DNA of 64,000 nt from Mangrovibacterium sp041596335 (GCF_041596335.1 NZ_JBFHIT010000028.1:1-64000); one strand, 5' to 3'; positions 17,617 through 27,901 are shown, counted from the stretch's first letter. Notes: generated from the sequence alone by a model not told the origin. A program made the numbers and translations.

Positions 17617-19044
17617 TCATTTTTTTTCAATTTGAATTGAATCACTCCCATCCCATTCATACCCCCACGCTTCCATGTACTCGGCTCCTGCAAGGAATTG
17701 ATCCTTTCGCTCAACCAGCATCTTCTGCAATTTTACCTCCAAGTCAGCCTGCAGCTCTGTATATTCCGCCTTATTGCAAAGATTAGCGAGCTGATACGGA
17801 TCCTTTTCATTATCGAAAAGCAACCACGGTCCATCTAAATCCTTGGCGTATGTATATCTCTCGGTGCGAATGCCACGAAATTCGCGACCACCTCGTTTGT
17901 ATGACCATTGGTGGAATGGTACCGGACAGGTAATCAGTGCACCATCGACCTCCAAGTCTTCTTTCCCTGATAAGAAAGCCGTATAATCAAGTCCTTCAAC
18001 TGATTCCGGTATTGGCAGATTACATAAACCAAGCAAAGTTGGCATAATATCAGGATAAGAAAATGGTTTGGTAATCTGTACTCCTCCTTTTAGTTTAGCC
18101 GGATATTTAAGAACAAACGGAACTTTTATTGATTCATCCCATGGTTTTTGCTTCTTTGTTTGGGCATGAGAGTTGAGCATATCGCCATGATCGGAGGTGA
18201 AAACAAAAATGGTGTTCTCTTCCAATCCCATCTTTCTGATTTCGGATTGCAACCGTTCAATACAATCGTCCAATGCTGTAATATGCGCGTAATAGCCCTT
18301 TAGCCATTCTTTTGTTTGCCCAGCTAGGCTATCCGGCACATTGGGGCGCAATTGAATATCCATATCATTGTACAAATCCCGATATTTTTGGGGAGCAGTT
18401 TCGTAAGGGGCATGAGGAGGACCCCATGACAGGAATAATGCGAACGGACCTTCTTGATGGTTTTTAATATATTGAATGGCATCCTCGGTTTGTGCTATCG
18501 CATCATAACCATCCCATTTATGTTTCACGTCGTTCTCATCGAAATAAACTGAATTGTTGTAGTTGTGCGTACATTCATGAACCTTCCAATAGTCGAATCC
18601 CTGACGGCGATCGGCTGAAACTGGCAACAGTCTCCCTTCAGTATTTGTCATTCCATGCGCATGGCCATTGATATGCCACTTACCGATATAGCCTGTTTGA
18701 TAGCCATTATCCTTAAACACTTCGGCCACACAATATTCATCACTAGCAAGAGGCTTATCGTTGTAAAAAACACCGTGACTAAGCGGATATTTCCCGGTCA
18801 TCAACGACGCACGGGCAGGTGCGCAGACCGGAATATTTGAAATCGCATTTTCAAAAACCAGCGCTTCCTTTGCCAATTGATCCAACCCTGGGGTCAGTAC
18901 CTGAGTATTTCCGGCATAGCCTGAATCTTGTGCCCGCCACTGGTCGGCAAAAACAAATACTACATTGGGCTTTTTCTCCGCCTTACAACCATAGAAAATT
19001 GAAGTACCGACAAGCAACAACGTAAAAGCTTTTTGAAAATTCAT
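17617..19044 (-). CDS. Type I (S1) sulfatase, lipoprotein
   Basis: Second S1 sulfatase, 475 residues. Lipobox FYGC with C20; N-domain PNVVFVFADQW from residue 26 with metal ligand D34; formylglycine motif C74-A-P-A-R78 followed by ASLMTGKYPLSHGV; a later FTSDHGDMLNSH motif gives the second metal-ligand pair. The C-terminus ends soon after the FDNEKDPYQLANL region, as usual. It lies 23 bp downstream of the heparinase-type lyase gene, so it is co-transcribed with it. The CAPAR variant differs from the CSPYR and CGPSR motifs of the other two sulfatases here, which suggests different subfamilies and sulfate positions. Likely action on sulfated rhamnose or uronate is inference. Confidence 0.92.
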   Translation of the reverse strand: MNFQKAFTLLLVGTSIFYGCKAEKKPNVVFVFADQWRAQDSGYAGNTQVLTPGLDQLAKEALVFENAISNIPVCAPARASLMTGKYPLSHGVFYNDKPLASDEYCVAEVFKDNGYQTGYIGKWHINGHAHGMTNTEGRLLPVSADRRQGFDYWKVHECTHNYNNSVYFDENDVKHKWDGYDAIAQTEDAIQYIKNHQEGPFALFLSWGPPHAPYETAPQKYRDLYNDMDIQLRPNVPDSLAGQTKEWLKGYYAHITALDDCIERLQSEIRKMGLEENTIFVFTSDHGDMLNSHAQTKKQKPWDESIKVPFVLKYPAKLKGGVQITKPFSYPDIMPTLLGLCNLPIPESVEGLDYTAFLSGKEDLEVDGALITCPVPFHQWSYKRGGREFRGIRTERYTYAKDLDGPWLLFDNEKDPYQLANLCNKAEYTELQADLEVKLQKMLVERKDQFLAGAEYMEAWGYEWDGSDSIQIEKK

Positions 19045-19067
19045 CTTTATTGATCGTTTAGGTTTAT

Positions 19068-21539
19068 TTATTTTGTCTCCGAAATAGTTTGCTGAATTGA
19101 AACAGCTTTCCCCTCAGCATCGGAATCAAGCCTCTGACCTCTAAATTCGAGGGTGTTACCATCTCCAACATACAAGGTAACAACGGTTTTGGAAACCGAC
19201 TCTTCGGTACGCACAATACCAAATCGTCCTTCAAAATAGAGGCTGAGTTCTTTATTTGTGTAAGCTGCATCAGCTTGATCCTGACAGATGATATAATCGG
19301 TAATTACTGATTCCCCGACTTTGGAAATTACGGTGACTCCAACTACTTTCTGCCCATCTTTCAAGGCTTCGACGCTTTGTACGCTTGGGTTTTGATTCCC
19401 CGATGGTTCAAAAACTGAAACGTAAGGTTTTTCCCAGGCTTCACCCTGCTGACGAATGGCCAAAACCTGTGTCTTTTTATTTATATAACCATTTTTCGCT
19501 TCCCGAGTTGGTGGTGCGAGAGCTTTGGTGTATTCCCGTTCAATTCCCGCGGGTACAAACAGGTGCATGTACTTGTTGTCATAATCAATGTCGAAACGCA
19601 CCCTAATGCCCTGAGCTGTAGCCTCTGTAACTTTCGTATTTTCAAAATATTTCCAGCCCGGCGAATGAACGGCATCACCAATATCAGTCCGATAACGGTC
19701 GGTTGCACAAAGCTCCAGTTCTTGTCCCTCAGTATCCAGAATCACTGTCTCATCGCCAAGGTTGTGGTAGATGTAATCATGAAAATTGTTTTCAGCCAGC
19801 GATTTTGACCGGAACAGATCAAAATAATAAGCCGTGGTCTGACTCGTTCTAATCGTACTCAGAGTGCGTTGCTGCACGCAATTATTAACCTCATCGTTTA
19901 AAGCCTGAGTGGCAAAACTGAATTGAGCGGAAATTGGGTCCTCCAGATGTTTTGGTTCGGCTGCAATATTAACCGCAGTATTTTGCCATACATTGGCTTT
20001 TCCTTTCCACGAGCCTTCATCGCGTCCGTGCGATGTACCATTTACAACAACGGTATTGTTTCCGGCATACAATCTGTAATAATGCTCGTGCAGTGGGATT
20101 TGCCGTTCGGCCACGGTTGCCGGCAAACCTGCATTGGGAGCCATTACATAACCAGCACCATACAGCTCCATCGATATTCCGGTCAGATGAGAATGGACGT
20201 AATGAGCACCACCAATAATACCGCACAAGCCATACAATTCATTATCTTTTTCGACATAATTGCGTTGTAAAGCGATCCCGGCATGTTCAACGATCACCGT
20301 TGGCTTCTGAAAATCGATATTTCCTTCAACTTGTTCTGGAATTGGGATGCCCCAAAACAAATCAAGCGCCTGAAAATTGTTAAACGTGGAGTTGTCAAGC
20401 TTCGGATTATATCCACCAACAACCCGGTATTTCTGGGCTAAAGCTACTTTTGCTTGTTGTTCCAATTGGCTATACCCCTTTCGTTTTGCAAGGTGCAACG
20501 TGTAGCGGTACAGATCTTCGGTGCCATCGTTGTTTCTTTTTGAATCACCGTAACGAACAAACCGTCTGTCGGGCATCCGTAGATTATCGAACAGAAAATT
20601 GCCTTCGAGAATTTCTTTGTATTCGCTGGTTACATTCATTTCCGGGTAATTACGGTCAACAATATTCAACACCATCGTAATTGCCGGCATAAAGCTGTAG
20701 CTGGTGGATTCGGGCCAAATACCCTGTTTCCCAAACATGGGCAAAATGGTCTGTTTAAATGAATTTTGATGCGCTGTTCCGCTTTCCCAAAATACCTTGA
20801 ACAAACGCTCCCTTTCAGCATCATCTTCAATACACAAAATACCAAACAAAACACCTGGAGCTGTTAAAATTGGATGGTTTGAAATAAACTTGCCGTGTTT
20901 ATCCGGTGCTCCGTATTCCTGCAGGGTATTTCCCACCATATTTGCAATCGCTTTTTGAGCTTTTGCATTATCAAACAAAACCCGGTCACCCAATTTTTTA
21001 TTATAAACCGTTGCCCCATCGCGTTTTAAGTAATTGTATATAAAATCGTAGGCAAGGGCAAACGGCCCGTAAGTTGTTCTCGGATCGTAAAAAGCGTTCC
21101 CGCAAATCGTGGTTGTTTGGGGAGTTTTAGGCGCTATGGTATCGATATAAACAGCGAGAATATCAGCTGCGAACATGGCATACTTCTCATCATCAGTCAG
21201 AAAATAGAGCATCCCTGCATCCGAAGCTAGAGTAAGTATCCGGTTATGCTTTTGTGTGAGCAACGAGCCAGAGGCATCAGAATGCTGGTGATCATTTCTG
21301 GCAAACTCAGGAATTGAATCCAGGATGGCATTGGGGTTTGTTTGATGTTCCGCAAGTTCACCATCTACCCTTTGATGCAGTTGACGAACAATACTCTTTG
21401 CCCAATCGTTTTGCTCTACCAGATTTAAAACATGTTGTTTTTCAGCTTTTGTAACCCATATTGTCGGGTGTTCCTGCGCCTTTATCGACTCTGATATAAT
21501 ACTAAATACAAAAACGATGGCTAAAATATATTTTCTCAT
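19068..21539 (-). CDS. Heparinase II/III-type polysaccharide lyase candidate
   Basis: Secreted 823-residue protein with signal peptide 1-21. Residues 25-400 form an (alpha/alpha) toroid of the alginate-lyase/heparinase type; 410-820 form the beta-sheet heparinase II/III-like domain. Expected catalytic positions are visible: N221-H222 (SNHPI), E277/Y281 (WPESTSY) and the H446..H449.H451 cluster (HYVHSHLTG). The architecture fits lyases such as PL12, PL15, PL17, PL21 and the ulvan lyase family PL40; the exact family cannot be set by eye. It would depolymerise the uronate-containing chain in the periplasm. It is paralogous to 45870-49244 over the whole catalytic part but lacks that protein's N-terminal module and T9SS tail. 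It sits between GH78 and a sulfatase in one operon. Confidence 0.78.
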   Translation of the reverse strand: MRKYILAIVFVFSIISESIKAQEHPTIWVTKAEKQHVLNLVEQNDWAKSIVRQLHQRVDGELAEHQTNPNAILDSIPEFARNDHQHSDASGSLLTQKHNRILTLASDAGMLYFLTDDEKYAMFAADILAVYIDTIAPKTPQTTTICGNAFYDPRTTYGPFALAYDFIYNYLKRDGATVYNKKLGDRVLFDNAKAQKAIANMVGNTLQEYGAPDKHGKFISNHPILTAPGVLFGILCIEDDAERERLFKVFWESGTAHQNSFKQTILPMFGKQGIWPESTSYSFMPAITMVLNIVDRNYPEMNVTSEYKEILEGNFLFDNLRMPDRRFVRYGDSKRNNDGTEDLYRYTLHLAKRKGYSQLEQQAKVALAQKYRVVGGYNPKLDNSTFNNFQALDLFWGIPIPEQVEGNIDFQKPTVIVEHAGIALQRNYVEKDNELYGLCGIIGGAHYVHSHLTGISMELYGAGYVMAPNAGLPATVAERQIPLHEHYYRLYAGNNTVVVNGTSHGRDEGSWKGKANVWQNTAVNIAAEPKHLEDPISAQFSFATQALNDEVNNCVQQRTLSTIRTSQTTAYYFDLFRSKSLAENNFHDYIYHNLGDETVILDTEGQELELCATDRYRTDIGDAVHSPGWKYFENTKVTEATAQGIRVRFDIDYDNKYMHLFVPAGIEREYTKALAPPTREAKNGYINKKTQVLAIRQQGEAWEKPYVSVFEPSGNQNPSVQSVEALKDGQKVVGVTVISKVGESVITDYIICQDQADAAYTNKELSLYFEGRFGIVRTEESVSKTVVTLYVGDGNTLEFRGQRLDSDAEGKAVSIQQTISETK

Positions 21540-21573
21540 AACTTATTATTTCTCTGTAAGAACGAAAAGCACT

Positions 21574-24411
21574 CTATTGCCCCTCCTTTAAATACTGAAT
21601 TTTGTATTTCCCGGAACCTAAAACAACAACCGACTGACCAATCGATTCTACCATGTGCTTCAGTTGGTAGGCTGTCCACGATTCTCCATTTATTTTTAAA
21701 GATTCTAATTCCTCAGCTGATAAAACAAGCCTTGCCTTTGTATTGAAAGGCACCTCCAGGTTCATTGAAAAGTTTGCATCTTCTATTTCCCAGCTGTTTC
21801 GAACCGCACCATAAGGCGTTGGAATATTGACGGTAGTTTGTGTTATCGCATCCGGAAAAATCGGATTCACCACAAACTCCTTGAAACCTGGTTTGTCGGA
21901 TGATGATTTCACACCCCCAAGTGATTCGAAGAAATACGCTGCGAAACCACTATGCATCGGATGGTTTAGCGAGTTCGTGAGCCCATCCATATCGTCCCAG
22001 AAAAACTGTCGTTCGGGCCATGTGGTAAAACCGTAGTTCATCACATAAGTTTGGCTGGGAAAAGTTGGCGTTGTAAGAATTTCGTGGGCCAAATCAGCCT
22101 TTCCGTAGTTGCTCAAAACGGTATAAATGTAGCGGTTACCATGAATTCCGGTTGAATGGTGACCACCTTTTTCGGCAACAATGTCATATGCCAGTCCATT
22201 TACAACGCTTTCGATTTTATCTTCAGGAACCATTCCAAATTGCAATGCCATAACAGTAGCTGTCTGGCTTCCATACCAGTAGTGCCCGACAAGTGGTATA
22301 CTTTTAAGGTATGCTTTATTAAAAGCATCGAATAATTCAGTTTTCTCCTTTTGCATTTTTAGTCTGAATTCAATATCGTCGCTCATTTCCGCGAATGCTT
22401 CCATAATTCCAAGGATATCGTAGAAATAAGCATTTGCCGAAACAACCGGATCGCATTCCATTGCTTCCGGGTTTTGTTTCCGGTCCCAACGTGGCGGACA
22501 CCAATCTCCCATACCATTATCAATAATCCCTTCTTCATTTTTGAAGGTCAGATAATAATTGGTCAGTCCTTTCATATCATCATAGTAATCGAGCACAATA
22601 GAGGAATCGCCGGAATAAACGTAATTATACCAGGGCAAGTACATAGTGGCAACTCCCCAGTCGAGTTTCGCGATACTTGATGTTCGTTTTCCGGGAGCAA
22701 TCATAGTCGGGACAAGGAATTTTTCGTCGGAGTTTTGACCTTTCTCCGGGCGCATTTGTGTCCGTATATCCTCCATGTATTTTTTGTAGAAATTGCCTAA
22801 GTCGTAGTTGTACAACGCATATTCGCAGAACGCGTGTGCATCGCCCAGCCAACCACATTTCTCACGGTGCGGACAATCTTCAGGGATACCATGCAGGTTA
22901 TCGACAATCGTCCAACGGCTGATCGTATCCATTTTATTTAAAAGAGGATCGGAACACACAAAACTGCCTTTCTCAGCAACATCAGTCGCCACCAGAACTG
23001 CTTTAATTGAATTCGCATCGGGTTTTACCGAAAAACCGCTTACCTCGGCATAGCGAAACCCATGGTATGAAAACTTAGGCTCCCAGGTTTCGGGGCCACC
23101 ACCTTTACAAATATATTGCAGGAGCTGTGGCATTCCGTTGGCGCCACCACCGGTTGAGCCGGGAAAAATGTTATCGCCGCTTTGTGTCAGTGCCTCAGTT
23201 GGTACTATTTCAATTAACTGTCCTTCCTTTTCGTTCACGGTAATCTGAACCCAGCCGGCGATGTTTTGTCCGAAATCTACGATCCATTTACCCGTATCAG
23301 GCGATTTAAATACGTAGGTTGGTTCAAGTTCCTTAAGCCTGCGGATTGGTGGCATTTCTTGTGCGCTAGCTTTTGTTACGTCAGGCGAAACAAGTTTAAC
23401 TCCCTCCCATTTTTCATCGTTAAACCCGGCAGTATTCCAGCCTTGAATTTCGTATCGCGCATCGTAGGTATCTCCCCCGTAAACATTGTCGAAAACAATA
23501 GGGCCGGTAGATGCCCGCCAGTTTTCGTCACTGTAAAACTCGTCCTTAGAACCGTCAGCATAAGTAAGCTTAACTAAAAGCCGTGCTGCCGGAGCACCAT
23601 ACGACATATCACGTTCCGACTCCGGATCATTTTTCCAGGAAATTGTTTGACCGTAGAATCCGTTTCCAAGAATTACACCGATGGCGTTTTTCCCCTTTTT
23701 TAGCTGACTCGTTACATCGTAGGTTACATAGTAAGTTTGTTTATCGTAGTTGGAAGGTGCTGGATCCAGAACATGATCGCCTGTTTTTTCACCATTGATA
23801 TACAACTCGTAATAGCCCAACCCACAAATGTAGGCTCGAGCACTTTCTATTTGTTTATCAGTCAACAACTCGTTACGAAAATAACCAACCGGTTGGCTTG
23901 TCACCATCAGCGGTTCATCCATTCCCCCTGTTTGATACCCGCGAAAACGATATTCGGACTGACGGTCATCTTTTTTGAGGCTGATCCACTTCGAGTTTCC
24001 CCAGCTGGCCTCTTCAAACAAACCTGTTTCGAAGCTATTCGCCGGAGACCAATCTGACGAGTTTCCCTTTTCGTCCCATATTTTCACTTTCCACCAATAT
24101 TTTTGGGTTGAAAGCAATTCGAGGCCTCTATATTTCACATTGGCCGATTGACTACTACTAACTTTGCCTGAATTCCACAAGTCGGCATCTTTCTCGTTTA
24201 GCAAATCCGGATTCGAGGAAACCAGAATCTGATAGGCCGTTTGCGAACGATTGAATCCATCGGCTTTAACAACCCATGATAACAAAGGATGCTGCCCCTG
24301 AATGGCTATCGGATTCTGCTGTGAATTGCAAGTAAGCAACTCAAAATCAACACCTATACTATACACATGGCTCGTAACTACGAGTATTAAGAGTAATACA
24401 ATTCTTTTCAT
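21574..24411 (-). CDS. GH78 alpha-L-rhamnosidase
   Basis: Exported enzyme of 945 residues releasing terminal alpha-L-rhamnose. Signal peptide 1-18; Ig-like N domain (25-130) with LLSWVV and QTAYQILV; two beta domains including the GH78 N-terminal jelly-roll (140-345) and DUF domain to 475; (alpha/alpha)6 catalytic barrel (about 480-850); C-terminal beta domain. The catalytic signature is EDCPHREKCGWLGDA: D512, general acid E517 and D524, the REK variant of the family's RDERLGW form. Its position 35 bp upstream of the lyase gene places it in the PUL B operon. Freed rhamnose would feed the rha operon at 52-59 kb. The second GH78 (43052-45832) has the canonical motif, so the two may differ in linkage or chain-length preference. 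Confidence 0.92.
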   Translation of the reverse strand: MKRIVLLLILVVTSHVYSIGVDFELLTCNSQQNPIAIQGQHPLLSWVVKADGFNRSQTAYQILVSSNPDLLNEKDADLWNSGKVSSSQSANVKYRGLELLSTQKYWWKVKIWDEKGNSSDWSPANSFETGLFEEASWGNSKWISLKKDDRQSEYRFRGYQTGGMDEPLMVTSQPVGYFRNELLTDKQIESARAYICGLGYYELYINGEKTGDHVLDPAPSNYDKQTYYVTYDVTSQLKKGKNAIGVILGNGFYGQTISWKNDPESERDMSYGAPAARLLVKLTYADGSKDEFYSDENWRASTGPIVFDNVYGGDTYDARYEIQGWNTAGFNDEKWEGVKLVSPDVTKASAQEMPPIRRLKELEPTYVFKSPDTGKWIVDFGQNIAGWVQITVNEKEGQLIEIVPTEALTQSGDNIFPGSTGGGANGMPQLLQYICKGGGPETWEPKFSYHGFRYAEVSGFSVKPDANSIKAVLVATDVAEKGSFVCSDPLLNKMDTISRWTIVDNLHGIPEDCPHREKCGWLGDAHAFCEYALYNYDLGNFYKKYMEDIRTQMRPEKGQNSDEKFLVPTMIAPGKRTSSIAKLDWGVATMYLPWYNYVYSGDSSIVLDYYDDMKGLTNYYLTFKNEEGIIDNGMGDWCPPRWDRKQNPEAMECDPVVSANAYFYDILGIMEAFAEMSDDIEFRLKMQKEKTELFDAFNKAYLKSIPLVGHYWYGSQTATVMALQFGMVPEDKIESVVNGLAYDIVAEKGGHHSTGIHGNRYIYTVLSNYGKADLAHEILTTPTFPSQTYVMNYGFTTWPERQFFWDDMDGLTNSLNHPMHSGFAAYFFESLGGVKSSSDKPGFKEFVVNPIFPDAITQTTVNIPTPYGAVRNSWEIEDANFSMNLEVPFNTKARLVLSAEELESLKINGESWTAYQLKHMVESIGQSVVVLGSGKYKIQYLKEGQ

Positions 24412-24485
24412 TTTTATTTATCTTTGAGTTCCTCATCAGCCATACACAGGCCAACCCCTAAACACCTGATATAAGCGAACTTGAG

Positions 24486-25691
24486 TTAATTAAAACGTAT
24501 AAACACTTTCCCATTTTCAATTTTATGCAAAGTTTCATCAAAGGCATTACACTTAAATGAATGGCGAGCAAGCTTCAAATCCGCCACCAGTTTTTCAACT
24601 CTCTTTTCAGCATCAGCTATTTGTTTATAATCCCATGTTTTCTCCTGTGTGAGATAGGGCAACATGTATTCGAAGCCTTTTTTGATACTTCTTCCATCCA
24701 CACTTTCGGCATTCCAAAGGTCAACTCCCACTTTCTGACCCAAGCGAGCCAGGTATAAGAATCCATGCAAGTTCATCGCCGAATAAGAAAACGATTTTGT
24801 ACGAGCCAGCTCCAAAGGTTGGCTGCCATCGGGCTCAATTTGGCTGAAAACTCGATTCATCGTGATGGTTGATAAATGCTCTTTCACCTCGTTAATTCTA
24901 CCCAGGTAGGTCAGAACACTCAACAGTTGAGCGTCATAGTGCGTACCATGATTATTCTTTTTAACCGCCTCTGCTTTTCCATTTTCACTGTATTGCAGCC
25001 AATAGGCGTAGTAGGTCAGCCAATTATCCATTCCCTCCTTAGTCTGACTATCTAGCAAATTAGATCTGTCCAACAATTCCAGACATTTAATTACCTCAAC
25101 AATATTCTCAAACTCGATAATGGCAAACTCCCGACCATCCGTTACTCCAGGAATACTCTGTCCGTAATTGATGTTCGGATTCATTTTTGTTTCTTCACTC
25201 AAAAACCAAGCATCAATTAGTTGCAGAGCTTTGTCTGCATAAACTTTATTTCCGGTGAAAAAAAAGGCATCGCGCAGAGTTTGTACGGCAGTAAAAAAGG
25301 CTTGCATCTCAACAAAATCTGCAAAATTATTCCTCGTTTCCGGATTTATTTCGCCATCCTTCCTGATATATGGCAGTCCGTTCGGCGAATCGGGATTCGG
25401 CCACCAATAAGGGCCGATGCTCATATAATCATGCTTATCGCCGCTGGGTGGAGTCCCCATTTTTTTGACCACCGAATACAACTCGCAACTCAATGTCGAA
25501 TCAGCATTTTCAATCAATCGGTTAAAGTATATGGTTGTTTCTTCGTCATTATTCGAAAGAAGGACTCGTTTAGCTTCTAACTCCTGAAAATCAATCAACG
25601 TAATTTTCTCGTTTTGTAATTCCCGGTGACTACATATTCCGGTATGGGTTAATAAAACCACTAAAAAAAGAACAGTTCCTATTTTCAACAT
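24486..25691 (-). CDS. Alginate_lyase-domain protein (PL38/PL5-like fold)
   Basis: Exported protein of 401 residues from the ATG at 25691; the longer frame begins with GTG, which I think is not used. Signal peptide about 1-20. The body is an (alpha/alpha) toroid of the Pfam Alginate_lyase type, with GPYWWPNP (94-101), a GREFAIIEFEN stretch (186-196) and the KKNNHGTHYD motif (244-253) where Asn, His and Tyr sit as in beta-eliminating lyases. PL38 includes glucuronan/alginate lyases, so a glucuronate-cleaving activity would suit this locus. Single-domain length is normal. It follows the 85-aa mini gene by 33 bp and precedes GH78. A non-catalytic relative is possible. Confidence 0.75.
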   Translation of the reverse strand: MLKIGTVLFLVVLLTHTGICSHRELQNEKITLIDFQELEAKRVLLSNNDEETTIYFNRLIENADSTLSCELYSVVKKMGTPPSGDKHDYMSIGPYWWPNPDSPNGLPYIRKDGEINPETRNNFADFVEMQAFFTAVQTLRDAFFFTGNKVYADKALQLIDAWFLSEETKMNPNINYGQSIPGVTDGREFAIIEFENIVEVIKCLELLDRSNLLDSQTKEGMDNWLTYYAYWLQYSENGKAEAVKKNNHGTHYDAQLLSVLTYLGRINEVKEHLSTITMNRVFSQIEPDGSQPLELARTKSFSYSAMNLHGFLYLARLGQKVGVDLWNAESVDGRSIKKGFEYMLPYLTQEKTWDYKQIADAEKRVEKLVADLKLARHSFKCNAFDETLHKIENGKVFIRFN

Positions 25692-25724
25692 TCCATCCAC
25701 ATTTATACGATTATTACTTTCATT

Positions 25725-25982
25725 TTAGAATATGAAGAAATTTGGCGTCGCCCAAAAGCCCGGAACCTCGAATGTAGCCCAACCTGAAACATCCGGAATA
25801 TCCTTTTCCGAGAAATGGTAGCCCGAGGAAGAACAATCACTCAAGCTTGCTTCGACCAATTTTCGACTCTCGTTCTTCTCTGCAAACTCGCCCCATGAGG
25901 GAGCTTCGGTTTGAACATGTAACAATATGTTCGTTAATATCAGCGAAAATAAAGCAATGCTTTTAGAGAAATTACCTTTCAT
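25725..25982 (-). CDS. Small exported protein of unknown function
   Basis: From ATG at 25982 the frame encodes 85 residues: a clear signal peptide (about 1-26, SIALFSLILTNILLHVQT) and ~58 mature residues including PSWGEFAEKNES and VSGWATFEVPGFW. I recognise no family. The GW-x(3)-EVPGFW wording recalls the first strands of a GH2-type sugar-binding jelly-roll, so it may be a truncated remnant of a larger enzyme. A genuine small secreted protein is also possible, since it sits neatly between the sulfatase and alginate-lyase genes on the same strand. The upstream 26007-26144 stretch shows no continuation of the protein. Confidence 0.4.
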   Translation of the reverse strand: MKGNFSKSIALFSLILTNILLHVQTEAPSWGEFAEKNESRKLVEASLSDCSSSGYHFSEKDIPDVSGWATFEVPGFWATPNFFIF

Positions 25983-26144
25983 ACATTGTTTCTTACCCCT
26001 CACCAAACCTATGGACCAGCAAACGAAAGGTTTAAATAAGGCTGTTCATCATTTTGTATTTAATGATCATTCTCCTTTTTGTCAAAAATCAAATCACCAC
26101 GGCAGCACAAGCTTTCTTACAGTCAAAAAAACATTCATTCACAA

Positions 26145-27698
26145 TTAATGATCTGCTCCAATTACTTCAACCGGTTCACCATCAAAACCACTAGTCCGGG
26201 CTTTTTGCTCTACCCAATAAGGCTGGAAGGTGTACGACGACAGCGAATCCCACTTCGCATTAATCGTTGGCAAAAACGCTTTCAATACATCAATTTCATT
26301 TTTATAATCGGGATTACTTGCCTGGTTTGTAAATTCGTTCGGATCGCTTTTATGATCATACAACTCCTCACTTCCATCTTCATATTGAATGTAACGGAAA
26401 TCATCGGCTTTTACCGCATGGTTATTCATGCCATACGTTGTAAGGGCAAATGCATCTTTATCGGGATTGCTTTCATTCATCGTTGCCACCAGGCTTTTTC
26501 CTTCATTTCGATCGTAAGACGGTAATCCGCATAATTCCAAAAGTGTTGGATAAATCGAGAGCATTTCGGCCGGTGAATCGATTACTTTTCCCTTGGGGAG
26601 ACCGGGCGCAGCAAACAACAGGGGCGCATTTGTTGCCGATTCCCACAGGCCATGTTTGGCAAAAGTTCCCTTTTCGCCCAATCGGTAACCATGATCGGAC
26701 CATAACACGATTACAGTATTATCGGCATATTCACTATTTTCAAGGGCATCCAATACCCGGCCAATCTCATAGTCCACATAGCTCACACAAGCCAGATATG
26801 CCTGAATAATTTTCTTCCATTCGCCACTTTCAATCGCCCATTCGGTCGATGGCATCATAGGCAGGTCGTTTATCTGAAGTGCCACAGAAGACACATCGTC
26901 CAAATCATCTGATTTATAGGGAGCCACTTCGATACCTTCAAGCGGGTGCATATCAAACCATTTCTGGGGAACATACAAGGGTACGTGAGGACGCAAAAAC
27001 CCGACCCCCAGAAAGAATGGTTTATCATATTGGCGATTCAGACGTTCGATGGTCCAATCTGTCGATTGATGGTCGGGCATCAGCGAATCTGCTTCGGGGA
27101 AAGCCCCCCAGTCGGTGCTGGTTCGTCCGTAGTGTTTCTTGTCAGACGTTCCAAAACCGTCCCAAACAAAGCGTTTCTCAGGAAGTGGTCCAAAGCCTTT
27201 CACTCTTCCGCCCGATTCATCAAAGGTTCCGTCGGGTGCATGCGTGTGAAATAATTTACCAATACCCATGGTATGGTAACCATTGTTCCGAAAATATTCG
27301 GGAAGGAAAACAATGTCTTTAGTGGCCGGATTTTCAGATCGAATCTTTTCGTCACTGATCATTCCATAAATACCGGTTGTAGATGGGCGTAGCCCCGACA
27401 TAATAGATGCCCTTGAAGGGCCGCATAACGGAGCCTGACATTGTGCATTGGTAAACAAAACACCTTTCGCTGCCAACCTGTCGATATTCGGAGTTTTTGT
27501 ATTTGAATGCGCGTTGATACAGCCCAACCATGTATTTAAATCGTCCACCGCTATAAACAATACGTTGGGTTTTTGAGCAAGCTCATTCTTCGGAGCCGAT
27601 TTACTTTGAGATCCGCATGCGCTAAATCCCAATACTCCCACTGCGACAAATGAGCAATTCAATATTGCTGTTCTCAATTTTTCTATTCGTTTTTTCAT
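26145..27698 (-). CDS. S1 sulfatase, iduronate-2-sulfatase-like (S1_7 type), lipoprotein
   Basis: Third S1 sulfatase, 517 residues from the ATG at 27698. Lipobox FSAC with C28. N-domain PNVLFIAVDDLNTWLGC with metal ligands D52/D53 and formylglycine motif C92-G-P-S-R96, in the extended QAPLCGPSRASIMSGLRPSTTGIYG form typical of iduronate-2-sulfatase relatives. C-terminal features include WSDHGYRLGEKGTFAKH and a closing DHKSDPNEFTN segment. I recall that subfamily S1_7 includes ulvan-active sulfatases, which would agree with the rhamnose/uronate context, but the subfamily call is from motif style only. It has ~200 bp of non-coding sequence upstream, so it may have its own promoter in addition to read-through from GH105. 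Confidence 0.9.
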   Translation of the reverse strand: MKKRIEKLRTAILNCSFVAVGVLGFSACGSQSKSAPKNELAQKPNVLFIAVDDLNTWLGCINAHSNTKTPNIDRLAAKGVLFTNAQCQAPLCGPSRASIMSGLRPSTTGIYGMISDEKIRSENPATKDIVFLPEYFRNNGYHTMGIGKLFHTHAPDGTFDESGGRVKGFGPLPEKRFVWDGFGTSDKKHYGRTSTDWGAFPEADSLMPDHQSTDWTIERLNRQYDKPFFLGVGFLRPHVPLYVPQKWFDMHPLEGIEVAPYKSDDLDDVSSVALQINDLPMMPSTEWAIESGEWKKIIQAYLACVSYVDYEIGRVLDALENSEYADNTVIVLWSDHGYRLGEKGTFAKHGLWESATNAPLLFAAPGLPKGKVIDSPAEMLSIYPTLLELCGLPSYDRNEGKSLVATMNESNPDKDAFALTTYGMNNHAVKADDFRYIQYEDGSEELYDHKSDPNEFTNQASNPDYKNEIDVLKAFLPTINAKWDSLSSYTFQPYWVEQKARTSGFDGEPVEVIGADH

Positions 27699-27901
27699 TG
27701 TCATATTTTTATGTCGGGGCCAACCTAAATTGAAGGATATATCAGTGATTTGAAACTTTGATAGGCGAATTGTTTATTTATGTTCTGATCGGATCACCGC
27801 AACTTGCAGAAATACAAATTCATTCCAAACGACGAGTTACATTGACCAACCAGAACACACTTACCAGTGTCAGCTACTAATTCAACTTTAGCTGGATAGA
27901 A

